Shown here piece by piece: positions 15,466 to 22,274 of a stretch of 23,146 nt of DNA. The notes beneath the pieces were generated by a model. That model was not told the origin of the DNA. It saw only the letters and a list, made by a program, of their open reading frames with translations, and did no database searches. Every line of letters begins with the position of its first letter. Within the stretch, counting starts at the first letter, position 1. A program made the position numbers and the translations under genes. The stretch covers positions 1-23,146 of the forward strand of contig JAIKWN010000121.1 of NCBI GenBank assembly GCA_024684665.1. Reading direction: 5' to 3'. The DNA is from Clostridiales bacterium (GTDB lineage Bacteria > Bacillota_A > Clostridia > Christensenellales > Aristaeellaceae).

Positions 15466-15494
15466 TTGCTATGCCCCGCTCTTTTGCCTATAAT
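15466..15494 (+). promoter_or_regulatory. Promoter of the sugar kinase gene
   Basis: TTGCTA (15466-15471), 17-base spacer, perfect TATAAT (15489-15494). Start of transcription near 15501 leaves a leader of about 28 bases before the chosen start codon. Confidence 0.72.
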
Positions 15495-15528
15495 ACAACC
15501 ATCAGATGAAACGATGGGGGAAATGTGT

Positions 15529-16605
15529 ATGGACAACCTGCTGTATCTTGCGGAACAATTTGCCCTGCAAGGAGAGCCGACGGTCCCGGAACCGTACGGC
15601 AACGGGCATATCAACGATACATTTCGTTTTTCCTGCGCCGGACGGAGCTATATCCTGCAGCGGCTGAACGGCTATGTTTTTCCGGATCCGGAGGGCGTGA
15701 ACCGCAACATCGCGGGCGTGACGGAGTGGCTTCGGCGGCGCATAGCCGAAGAAGGCGGAGATCCCTCGCGGGAAACGCTGACGCTGATCCCCACGAGGGC
15801 GGGCGAAAACTTCCTGCGGGATGAGGAGGGTGGCACCTGGCGCGTCTTTCCCTATATCACCCATGCTGTCAGCTATGACCTTCCGGAGAGCGAGGCATTG
15901 TTCGAGGAAACCGGGCGGGGCTTCGGCTGTTTCTTCCGCAGGCTGACAGGTTATCCGGCTGAGACGCTTTGCGAGGTCATTCCGGATTTCCACAACACGC
16001 CCGTGCGGTTTGCGCAGCTGATGGACGCGGCGGAGCGCGACGCAGCGGGAAGGCTCTCTTCCGTCCCGGAGGAGATGGCGTTCTGCCGGGAGCGCGAAGC
16101 GGACTGCGCGCTGCTTGTAAACGCCGGCCTGCCCCTGCGCGTCACCCATAATGATACGAAGATCAACAATCTGCTGTTGGACCGGGATACCGGAAGGGCG
16201 CTCTGCGTCATCGACCTGGATACGGTAATGCCGGGTCTTGCGGCCTACGACTTCGGCGACGCCATACGCACCGGAGCCAGCACCGCAGCGGAGGACGAGC
16301 GGGATCTTTCCCGGGTGTCCTTATCGCTGCCGATGTTTGAGGCGTTCACCCGCGGGTATCTGTCGGAAGCCGGGGGCGTGCTGACGCGGAAGGAAGCCGA
16401 GCTTCTACCGCTGGGCGCGAGGCTCATGACGCTCGAAAACGGGCTGCGCTTTCTTGCGGACCACCTGAACGGGGATCTCTATTTCCACGTCCACAGGGAG
16501 GGGCAGAACCTCGACCGGGCGCGGGCACAGTTTGCCCTCGTGCGGGACATGGAGAAAAAAGAGCCGGAAATGCGGGAGATTATAGGCGCCTGCATCGGGA
16601 GCTGA
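15529..16605 (+). CDS. APH-fold sugar kinase, N-acetylhexosamine 1-kinase (NahK)-like
   Basis: Probably phosphorylates a hexosamine or other sugar at C1. The 358-residue protein has the aminoglycoside-phosphotransferase fold: an N-terminal lobe with GNGHINDTFRF (about 24-34) and YILQRLNGYVF, then the Brenner motif HNDTKINNLLLD (His207, Asp209 as base, Asn214) and VIDLDTVMPG (Asp229, Asp231 for Mg2+), followed by AYDFGDAIRTGA. These strings are typical of proteins annotated as NahK in Bacillota and bifidobacteria. Three in-frame ATGs exist (15514, 15523, 15529); 15529 is chosen because GGGGGA precedes it at proper spacing. No lacto-N-biose phosphorylase or sugar nucleotidyltransferase is beside it, so the substrate is uncertain. 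TcdA follows after two bases. Confidence 0.82.
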   Translation: MDNLLYLAEQFALQGEPTVPEPYGNGHINDTFRFSCAGRSYILQRLNGYVFPDPEGVNRNIAGVTEWLRRRIAEEGGDPSRETLTLIPTRAGENFLRDEEGGTWRVFPYITHAVSYDLPESEALFEETGRGFGCFFRRLTGYPAETLCEVIPDFHNTPVRFAQLMDAAERDAAGRLSSVPEEMAFCREREADCALLVNAGLPLRVTHNDTKINNLLLDRDTGRALCVIDLDTVMPGLAAYDFGDAIRTGASTAAEDERDLSRVSLSLPMFEAFTRGYLSEAGGVLTRKEAELLPLGARLMTLENGLRFLADHLNGDLYFHVHREGQNLDRARAQFALVRDMEKKEPEMREIIGACIGS

Positions 16606-16607
16606 CC

Positions 16608-17333
16608 ATGGAGCATCTCATCAGGACGGAGCTGCTGCTGGGGCCGGAAGCGATGAAGCGCCTTGCCAGTGCCAGGGTCGCGGTCTTTGGCCTTGGCGGC
16701 GTTGGCGGGTATTGTGCGGAGGCGCTCATCCGCTCCGGGATCGGCGCGCTGGATCTCGTGGACGGGGACGGGGTGGCGGAAAGCAATCTGAACCGGCAGA
16801 TCCTGGCGACCCGCCGCACGATCGGCCAGAACAAGGCGGAAGCTGCCGCGGCTCGCGCAGCGGACATCGATCCGTCAATTCGCGTTCGCGCGTTTCCACT
16901 TTATTTTTTGCCGGAAACGGAAGAACAGTTTGACTTTCAGGAATATGATTTTGTCGTCGACGCCGTGGACATGGTATCTGCGAAGCTGCGTCTGGCGGAA
17001 ATCTGCTCGCTGCATGGCGTGCACCTTATTTCCTGCATGGGAGCGGGAAACAAGCTGGATCCGTCGCGCTTCCGCGTTTCCGACATTTCGGAAACTACGG
17101 TTTGCCCGCTGGCGCGCGTCATGCGAAGAGAATTAAAAAAGCGGGGCATCACGCATCTTCCCGTCGTCTGGTCGGACGAGAAGCCGATGAAGCCCGCTTT
17201 CGGGATATCGGAAGAAAACGGAAGACGGTCGACGCCGGGCAGCACGGCTTTCGTCCCCGGCGCGGCGGGGCTGATCCTGGCCGGATACGTCGTGAGGGAG
17301 CTGACCCGCGGCCTGATTCCGGAAATGGAATAG
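16608..17333 (+). CDS. tcdA: tRNA threonylcarbamoyladenosine dehydratase (TcdA/CsdL/YgdL, ThiF-E1 fold)
   Basis: ATP-dependent enzyme that dehydrates t6A in tRNA to the cyclic form ct6A. The 241 residues carry the E1-like adenylation fold: glycine-rich loop FGLGGVGGYCAEAL (about 27-40), DLVDGDGVAESNLNRQ (about 48-63, with the Asp and Asn/Arg nucleotide contacts), DFVVDAVDMVSAKL (about 113-126) and GAGNKLDPSRFRVSDISET (about 146-164). This last region and ARVMRRELKKRGI separate TcdA from ThiF and MoeB. The start at 16608 lies two bases after the kinase stop, with GGGAGCTG as a modest ribosome binding site. It converges with the metalloprotease gene 25 bases further on, with no clear terminator in between. 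Confidence 0.9.
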   Translation: MEHLIRTELLLGPEAMKRLASARVAVFGLGGVGGYCAEALIRSGIGALDLVDGDGVAESNLNRQILATRRTIGQNKAEAAAARAADIDPSIRVRAFPLYFLPETEEQFDFQEYDFVVDAVDMVSAKLRLAEICSLHGVHLISCMGAGNKLDPSRFRVSDISETTVCPLARVMRRELKKRGITHLPVVWSDEKPMKPAFGISEENGRRSTPGSTAFVPGAAGLILAGYVVRELTRGLIPEME

Positions 17334-17358
17334 CAGGAATGGTTCCGGCGTCCGGTTT

Positions 17359-18105
17359 TCAGAGGATTCTGAGGTAGCCTGGCGATACGCGGAACTTCGT
17401 ATATCTTCGGCCCCTTGTATCCCGGTACGGGCCGCGCGGATCGGGAACCATGACCGTCGCGGTTTTTCCAACCCGCTGCACCAGCCCGGTCAGGGTTTTT
17501 CCCTGATACAGGAAGGATACCGCGGCGCCGGGCCTGAGGCCCTGCTGGGCGCTTTCCTGTGCCCGGGTGGGCAGCTCGTGATGGATGCCCGTATGCCCGA
17601 ACAGCCCGCCGGCCAGGGAAAGAAAACGCTTCGAATGCCCGGTGGAACCGAAGAGCGCGTATTCCACGGCATGAGTCGTCTCATGCTCGAACACGACGAG
17701 AAAAGCTTCCTGCGGGGAAGAAACGGTGAGCCCGTTCAGCCGGTAGGAACCGGCGGGAAGCCGGAAGAGGAAATCGCCGGACATGCGGATCTCGGCATTC
17801 GGATCCGTCCCGCCTGCCGGCTTCCGGCTGTGGATAAACTTCCCGGCGGCGCTGGTCATGCGGTTCGATACATTAACCTGAAGGTGCGGATACGTGCGCA
17901 GCAGGAATCCGTCCAGATAAAGGCGGTCCGTAAACGAAAGAAGCGCTGAAAGCGTTTTTCTCTGAATAGAGCGGACGGGTGTCTGCGCGAAGCCGGGATC
18001 GGCGGCGAGGAGCTCTGCAAGGATCCGGTTCCTTTTTTCGAATATCTCCTGCGGGAGAAGGGGAAAAGGAAAAGGGTACTCCATATTGCTTCCGTGATGA
18101 ATCAT
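17359..18105 (-). CDS. SprT-like zinc metalloprotease
   Basis: A predicted cytoplasmic metallopeptidase of 248 residues. The zincin motif HETTH (His141, Glu142, His145) is followed by GSTGHSKRF with His157 as probable third zinc ligand, the spacing and context of SprT-like domains; the N-terminal part (RNRILAELLAAD...) fits the helical lead-in of that family. A C-terminal beta-rich segment (GAAVSFLYQGKTLTGLVQRVG, then YTKFRVSPGYLRI, about 190-248) is of unknown role. No signal peptide or membrane segment is seen. The ATG at 18105 overlaps the repressor stop (ATGA, 18102-18105), so the two are translated together; an alternative start at 18084 has a better GGAAG site. Its substrate is unknown: cleavage of the linked repressor or of proteins crosslinked to DNA are both possible. 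Confidence 0.78.
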   Translation of the reverse strand: MIHHGSNMEYPFPFPLLPQEIFEKRNRILAELLAADPGFAQTPVRSIQRKTLSALLSFTDRLYLDGFLLRTYPHLQVNVSNRMTSAAGKFIHSRKPAGGTDPNAEIRMSGDFLFRLPAGSYRLNGLTVSSPQEAFLVVFEHETTHAVEYALFGSTGHSKRFLSLAGGLFGHTGIHHELPTRAQESAQQGLRPGAAVSFLYQGKTLTGLVQRVGKTATVMVPDPRGPYRDTRGRRYTKFRVSPGYLRIL

Positions 18106-18836
18106 AGGGAAAACTCTACGCGGACGGCGCGTCCGACGAAACGCACGTCGCTTACGTGCACGGCGTCCGCCTGCATCTCGCGGTCCCCGCTCTGCAGAAG
18201 AACCTGGGAATTCCCGAGCAGGCGGATTTTGCGCAGGCAGCGGTGCGCGCCGGTCTCGACCAGCATGATCGCCCCGTCCACCGGCAGGCTCTGCGGAACG
18301 ACGAGGACGAGATCGCCCTTTTCGATGCGCATGCCGTGCATGGACTGATCCGGGACTTCGAAATAGCATACTTTCTCCGGGTTCGCGCCCTCGATCTTAC
18401 CGTCCAGAATGGGCGTCATGCGGCGGCCGATCTGGATCCATCCGGCGTTCATGACCGGAACGGCTTTGAGAACGGAGGACAGTGCGTCCAGCCATACGCC
18501 GGAAGGACCGGACCCCTTATCTTCCGGGTCGCTCTTCAGGCTTTCCGGCTTGCGCGGGGCGGGAGTCTCCGGCTGCGGCTCGTCCCGGCGGGGCGGAGAA
18601 ATGGTCTCGAGGTCGACGGCGGCGGCGATTTCATCCAGCGTGAAATCGACCTCCTGTTCCTTGCGGACGCCGATTTTCCGGAGAATGCGCCGGGCCTGGT
18701 CGTCCTGTATGATCCGGCGGCCTTCCTCGACATCCTGCAGGTATCCTTCTGAAATGCCGCACATGCGTGCCACCTGCTTGCGGGTCATCTTCTGGCGCGT
18801 GCGCTCGAGAAGTAAAAGATCTCCCAGTCTGCTCAT
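18102..18836 (-). CDS. HTH transcriptional regulator with S24 (LexA-like) peptidase domain
   Basis: A 244-residue repressor-like protein. Residues about 5-55 form an XRE-type helix-turn-helix (MTRKQVARMCGISEGYLQDVEEGRR). A charged Pro-rich linker (about 80-112) follows, then a S24 domain with DQSMHGMRIEKGDLVLV, where Ser165 is the predicted nucleophile; Lys203 lies 38 residues later, like the Ser/Lys spacing in Bacillus LexA, so self-cleavage is plausible. An Ala131-Gly132 pair in VPVMNAG resembles a LexA-type cleavage site. AGGAGAG precedes the start, and a consensus promoter lies upstream with an inverted repeat beside the -35 box that may be its operator. The metalloprotease gene overlaps its stop. 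It is not the canonical LexA by its HTH; whether it responds to DNA damage is unknown. Confidence 0.85.
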   Translation of the reverse strand: MSRLGDLLLLERTRQKMTRKQVARMCGISEGYLQDVEEGRRIIQDDQARRILRKIGVRKEQEVDFTLDEIAAAVDLETISPPRRDEPQPETPAPRKPESLKSDPEDKGSGPSGVWLDALSSVLKAVPVMNAGWIQIGRRMTPILDGKIEGANPEKVCYFEVPDQSMHGMRIEKGDLVLVVPQSLPVDGAIMLVETGAHRCLRKIRLLGNSQVLLQSGDREMQADAVHVSDVRFVGRAVRVEFSL

Positions 18837-18870
18837 AAGTCTCTCCTGTTCGTTTGGTATTGCGGGGGGT

Positions 18871-18899
18871 ATTATACAGCAAATCGCTTTTTCTGTAAA
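18871..18899 (-). promoter_or_regulatory. Promoter of the repressor-metalloprotease operon
   Basis: On the minus strand: TTTACA (18894-18899), 17-base spacer, perfect TATAAT (18871-18876). The message would start near 18864, about 28 bases before the start codon. Confidence 0.78.
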
Positions 18900-18900
18900 C

Positions 18901-18919
18901 GCCGGTGCAGCGCGCCGGC
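18901..18919. promoter_or_regulatory. Inverted repeat beside the repressor promoter (possible operator)
   Basis: GCCGGTGC (18901-18908) pairs with GCGCCGGC (18912-18919) with a three-base centre; the outer five bases are a perfect dyad. It abuts the -35 box of the repressor promoter and lies between two divergent genes, so it could serve both. A further CCGG follows at 18923-18926. Confidence 0.4.
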
Positions 18920-18966
18920 ATACCGGATCTGTTTCTGAATTTCACTGCTAAGAAAGAAGGGAAAGC

Positions 18967-19299
18967 ATGGCGAAAGAGATGAAGGGTCTTCGGGCGCGGG
19001 AGAAGGAACTGAAAAATGTGATCAAGGAAGAAAGAAAACTCGGGAAGGTCAAGGCGCAAATTGATGAAGGACTGGAAACAGGCGAAAGGGCGGTCATCCA
19101 TGTCCTGACAGATCAGAATTCGCTGTATCACCCGATGTCCCTTGCGGAATCGCCGCTGCTGAATACCGAGATTTTCAATTTCGTAGAGGAAGACGCGCAG
19201 TTCCTCACGTCCTTCGTCCCGATTCGCATTGTGCTTTTGGGGTTCCGGAAGGCGAACGCGAAACGGTTTCCGCCCTGTTCCAGCGGCACTACAGGGTGA
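18967..19299 (+). CDS. Hypothetical protein, N-terminal part of a frameshifted gene
   Basis: A 110-residue reading frame of unknown function. It starts with a strongly charged helical segment (KGLRAREKELKNVIKEERKLGK), then a region including ERAVIHVLTDQNSLYHPMSLAESPLL and FVEEDAQFLTSFVPIRIVL. The last residues (FRKANAKRFPPCSSGTTG) look non-coding. In the next frame the same bases read VPEGERETVSALFQRHYRV and run without a stop into the membrane-protein frame that follows, so one original gene of about 200 codons probably spanned 18967-19568. The switch lies near T-TTG-GGG at 19236-19242. The start follows AGAAGGGAAAG. No promoter is clear on this strand; the gene diverges from the repressor. 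Confidence 0.65.
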   Translation: MAKEMKGLRAREKELKNVIKEERKLGKVKAQIDEGLETGERAVIHVLTDQNSLYHPMSLAESPLLNTEIFNFVEEDAQFLTSFVPIRIVLLGFRKANAKRFPPCSSGTTG

Positions 19300-19568
19300 A
19301 TATGGAGAGGCAGCTCTGGGAGCAGCGTTTCAATAGCCTTAAGATGCTCTATATGGTGCTGATCGGTGTAGCTTTTATATTGCTGTATCTGCTCCTGGCA
19401 TACAACCAGGATGATAATCTGTTTCTTGAAATCCTGAGCGTCATCGGGTCGTTCGCCATGTGGGAAGCCGCGAACTGCTTTTTTCTGGAGCGAATGGAAA
19501 TCAAGAAAAAGCTTTACGATACGGCTCAGCTTTTAACGGCGGAAGTCGCTTTCGAGGATGGGGTCTGA
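19296..19568 (+). CDS. Hypothetical membrane protein, C-terminal part of the frameshifted gene
   Basis: Residues after the frame change include two membrane segments (MLYMVLIGVAFILLYLLLAY and a second around EILSVIGSFAMWEAANCFFL) and a charged tail (ERMEIKKKLYDTAQLLTAEVAF). I do not recognise a named family, although similar two-helix hypothetical proteins occur in Clostridia as far as I recall. If it is independently translated, it could start at GTG 19296 (overlapping the upstream stop as GTGA) or at ATG 19302, but neither has a convincing ribosome binding site. The preferred reading is that this is the second half of one protein joined by -1 frameshifting, or a gene broken by a one-base deletion or sequencing error. 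Confidence 0.6.
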   Translation: MNMERQLWEQRFNSLKMLYMVLIGVAFILLYLLLAYNQDDNLFLEILSVIGSFAMWEAANCFFLERMEIKKKLYDTAQLLTAEVAFEDGV

Positions 19569-19626
19569 TTCTCGAATTTGCAATCTCACGCAGGAAAGCA
19601 GAAAAAGCGTAAAAGAGGGGAAAGAG

Positions 19627-20475
19627 ATGAGAAGAATTCTATTCCTGCTGGCAGTGTTTCTGCTGGCTGGCGCGAGCGCACGGGCTGAACAATATAGGGT
19701 CAGTGAGGCGAATCAGAAAGTGTTTCGAACAATGCTGAATCATCTGCAGAAAGCCTACGAAAAACCGTTCCCCGGACAGGAGGAGAGGATTGAGCAGGAT
19801 CTTGTGAAGATCCGCACGGAGAGCGAAGTGGATTACCTGGTCGCGCGCTCAATCGCGGAGCACTGGAAAGAGGTGTATCTGAACAGGGATTACCAGCTTG
19901 TCCTTTATAAGGGAGAGGAAAGCGCGGAGGTGCTGAAGGAAGCGGGTATCCCGGACGGGGCGTCCCATGCCTTTGTGGTGCTGGGTTATCAGCTGAAAAA
20001 CGGCATGATGACGGACGAACTGAAAGGACGGTGCGAAGCTGCCGCCGCGGCCGCCCGCGCATTCCCGGACGCGATTCTCGTCTGCTCCGGAGGGGCAACG
20101 GGCAGCTACAATCCTCAGAAGAATACCGAAGCCGGGGAGATGAAAAAATACCTCGTCTCGGAATGCGGCATTGACGCCTCGCGCATATTTATCGACGAGG
20201 AGGCAATGACGACCCTCGAAAATGCGGAAAACACCTTTGCGATTCTGCAGGAACAGGGCATCCGGACGATTACGATTGTGACCTCGTCGTATCATCAGCG
20301 CTGGGGGCAGGTGCTTTACAACGCTATGGCGGAGCTGACCCGACAGACGGACGGAACGGACATTAGGATCGTCGGCAATTACAGCTTCGACATCGAGCCT
20401 GAAAACGAGAAGTTCCGCCGCGACGACCGCTTCGCGTTGCAGCAGCTTTCCACGATGCTTGGTCTTCCGAGGTAA
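19627..20475 (+). CDS. Exported YdcF/SanA-type protein (DUF218)
   Basis: A 282-residue secreted or surface protein. The signal peptide MRRILFLLAVFLLAGASARA ends in a type I site (ARA|E, after residue 20). After a helical region of about 90 residues, the DUF218 domain begins with HAFVVLGYQL (about 118-127), continues with AILVCSGGATG (about 150-160), TEAGEMKKYLV, DEEAMTTLENA (about 194-204) and TIVTSSYHQRWG (about 219-230). These are the strand and active-site-like elements of SanA/YdcF proteins, a family linked to envelope integrity and possibly nucleotide-derived substrates but of unsettled chemistry. The start at 19627 is chosen by the signal peptide and AGAGGGGAAAG upstream. It follows the split membrane-protein gene by 58 bases and may be co-transcribed. 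Confidence 0.85.
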   Translation: MRRILFLLAVFLLAGASARAEQYRVSEANQKVFRTMLNHLQKAYEKPFPGQEERIEQDLVKIRTESEVDYLVARSIAEHWKEVYLNRDYQLVLYKGEESAEVLKEAGIPDGASHAFVVLGYQLKNGMMTDELKGRCEAAAAAARAFPDAILVCSGGATGSYNPQKNTEAGEMKKYLVSECGIDASRIFIDEEAMTTLENAENTFAILQEQGIRTITIVTSSYHQRWGQVLYNAMAELTRQTDGTDIRIVGNYSFDIEPENEKFRRDDRFALQQLSTMLGLPR

Positions 20476-20508
20476 AAGAGAAAGTCTTCCAGATCGGTCC
20501 TGCCTGCA

Positions 20509-20526
20509 GGAAACAGGGCTGTTTCC
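20509..20526 (+). terminator. Weak hairpin after the DUF218 gene
   Basis: GGAAACAG (20509-20516) with CTGTTTCC (20519-20526) forms a stable stem but has no T-run after it. It may still help end the plus-strand transcript, which converges with the ABC operon on the minus strand. Confidence 0.3.
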
Positions 20527-20558
20527 GGATTCCGCTGGCGTAAAAACCTGTATTCCAT

Positions 20559-20595
20559 AAACAAAAGACGCTCCTTCCCGGAAAGGGGAGGAGCG
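20559..20595 (-). terminator. Terminator of the minus-strand iron-type ABC operon
   Basis: On the minus strand CGCTCCTCCCC pairs with GGGAAGGAGCG around a short loop (20569-20595, one mismatch), followed by TCTTTTGTTT (20568-20559). It is 18 bases after the permease stop. Confidence 0.8.
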
Positions 20596-20612
20596 ATTGG
20601 CGTCCGGAGGTT

Positions 20613-22271
20613 TTATACACTGAGACTTCTGCGGCCCGTCACCTTGAAGAAGATGAGCAGGGAGATAACGGAAGTGAAGGTCAGTACGGTCGAGTAGGCT
20701 GCCGCGTTGCCGAAGCAGTCCCGGATGACCTCCGTGTAAACAGAGACCGTCAGGGTCTGGGTGGAGGCACGGTACAGCATGATCGAGGAGCTGAGTTCGG
20801 AGATGACCGTGACCCAGCTCATGATCGCACCGGCGATCACGCCCGGCATCATCATGGGAACCATGATCTCGCCGAAGCAGCGCGTCTCCGATGCGCCGAG
20901 GGAAATGGAGGCTTCCTCGATGCTGGGACTGATCTGTCCGACGATAGCCGTGGCGGAACGGATCGTGTAAGGCATGCGCCGTACGATCAGGGCGATGATG
21001 ATGATCGCTGCCGTACCTGTCAGGGCCAGTGGCTGCTTCGCGAAGGCATACAGGAACGAGATGCCAAGGACGGAGCCGGGGATGATGTAAGGCAGCATGG
21101 TCAGCGTATCCACCGTACCGGTCAGCACGCTGCGCTTGCGCACGGACAGATAGGAGATCAGGGTGCCGATCACCACGACGACCACGATGGCGCAGAGGCC
21201 GTAGAGGTACGTGTTCGGGATGACCAGCGGGTTCTTCGAGAAGATCGTGCGGTAGTTCACGAGGCTGAACTGGTTCGTGAACATGCCTGGGGTCGATTCC
21301 TTCAGGAAGGACGTGATGATGACCGTGATCTGCGGCAGCATGCCGAGCAGCACGACGCCGTAGACGAAAATGTGGCAGAGCAGGCGCGGAACGGGGCGCA
21401 CTTCACGGGGCTGCATGGGCTTGAGCGCGCTCATCGCGTAGCTGTGCCGACGTGCGATCCAACGCTGCAGGAAGAAGAAGACCAGTGTGATGAACAGGAT
21501 GATGACGCAGAGCGCGGCCGCGAAGTAGTTATCGTTTGTAACCTCGCCCATGAACTGGTTGTACAGGACAACGGGGAAGGTGCGGTAGCCCTCGCCTATC
21601 AGCATCGGCGTGCCGAAATCGGAGAAGACGCGCATGAACACGAGCAGGCCGGAAGCCAGAACCGTTGGCAGCACGAGTGGCAGGATGATGCCCGTCACAC
21701 GCTGGAAGTTGCTGGCACCGAGGCTCTCCGCCGCCTCGTTCAGCGAGTTGTCCAGGTTCTCGAGAGCGCCGCAGACGTACATATATACCAGCGGAAACGA
21801 CTGCAGCGAAAAGACGAGGACGATTCCCGCGAAACCATAGATGCCGGGGAGCTGGATGCCGAACATGCGGTTGAAAAAACCGGTGATGATACCGTTGCGT
21901 CCAAGAAGCTGAATCCAGGCGTAGGCGCCGATGAAAGGCGGGGAGAGATACGAAACGACGATCAGGATATTAAGCGCGCGGCTGCCGCGGATCTTTACCT
22001 GCCTTGTGATGTAAGCCATCAGAAGGCCGAGGATTGCCGCGATGAGCGTCGCTACCACCGTGACCTTAAAGGAGTTCTTGAGCGTGTTCGTGTAATACTT
22101 CCGGGAGAAGAAACGCTGAAAGTTCTCCATCGTCAGGCTGTTCGTCTTGGGATCCAGCACGGAACGGTACAGGATGAGGATCAGCGGATAGACGACGAAG
22201 ATGAGGAAGAGCGCCAGAAGGACGAGCGTAAGCGCCGTCCAGATGGGCGCGATTTTCTTCCGTTTGCCCAT
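20613..22271 (-). CDS. Iron(III)-type ABC transporter permease, two fused domains (FbpB/AfuB-like)
   Basis: Membrane subunit of a binding-protein-dependent importer, 552 residues and about 12 membrane helices. It is an internal duplication of the BPD_transp_1 domain. Each half has an EAA loop that contacts the ATPase: EAAESLGASNFQRVTGIILP (about residues 184-203) and EEASISLGASETRCFGEIMVP (about 455-475). Such fused permeases are typical of FbpB/SfuB-type ferric iron transporters; putative aminoethylphosphonate and thiamine systems share the architecture. The start lies three bases after the ATPase stop, with GAGGGGGTG as ribosome binding site, so the two are one operon. The substrate-binding protein is not in the window and should lie beyond the right edge, or elsewhere. 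Confidence 0.9.
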   Translation of the reverse strand: MGKRKKIAPIWTALTLVLLALFLIFVVYPLILILYRSVLDPKTNSLTMENFQRFFSRKYYTNTLKNSFKVTVVATLIAAILGLLMAYITRQVKIRGSRALNILIVVSYLSPPFIGAYAWIQLLGRNGIITGFFNRMFGIQLPGIYGFAGIVLVFSLQSFPLVYMYVCGALENLDNSLNEAAESLGASNFQRVTGIILPLVLPTVLASGLLVFMRVFSDFGTPMLIGEGYRTFPVVLYNQFMGEVTNDNYFAAALCVIILFITLVFFFLQRWIARRHSYAMSALKPMQPREVRPVPRLLCHIFVYGVVLLGMLPQITVIITSFLKESTPGMFTNQFSLVNYRTIFSKNPLVIPNTYLYGLCAIVVVVVIGTLISYLSVRKRSVLTGTVDTLTMLPYIIPGSVLGISFLYAFAKQPLALTGTAAIIIIALIVRRMPYTIRSATAIVGQISPSIEEASISLGASETRCFGEIMVPMMMPGVIAGAIMSWVTVISELSSSIMLYRASTQTLTVSVYTEVIRDCFGNAAAYSTVLTFTSVISLLIFFKVTGRRSLSV

Positions 22272-22274
22272 GCA

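Noticed and set aside
17490..18369. Extension of the metalloprotease upstream to 18369
   Set aside because: The extra 88 residues run in another frame over the repressor gene and are Arg/Pro-rich; the ATGA overlap at 18102-18105 gives a natural start.
18102..18836. Call as the SOS regulator LexA itself
   Set aside because: The N-terminal domain is an XRE-type HTH, not the winged helix of LexA, and the linker is long and Pro-rich.
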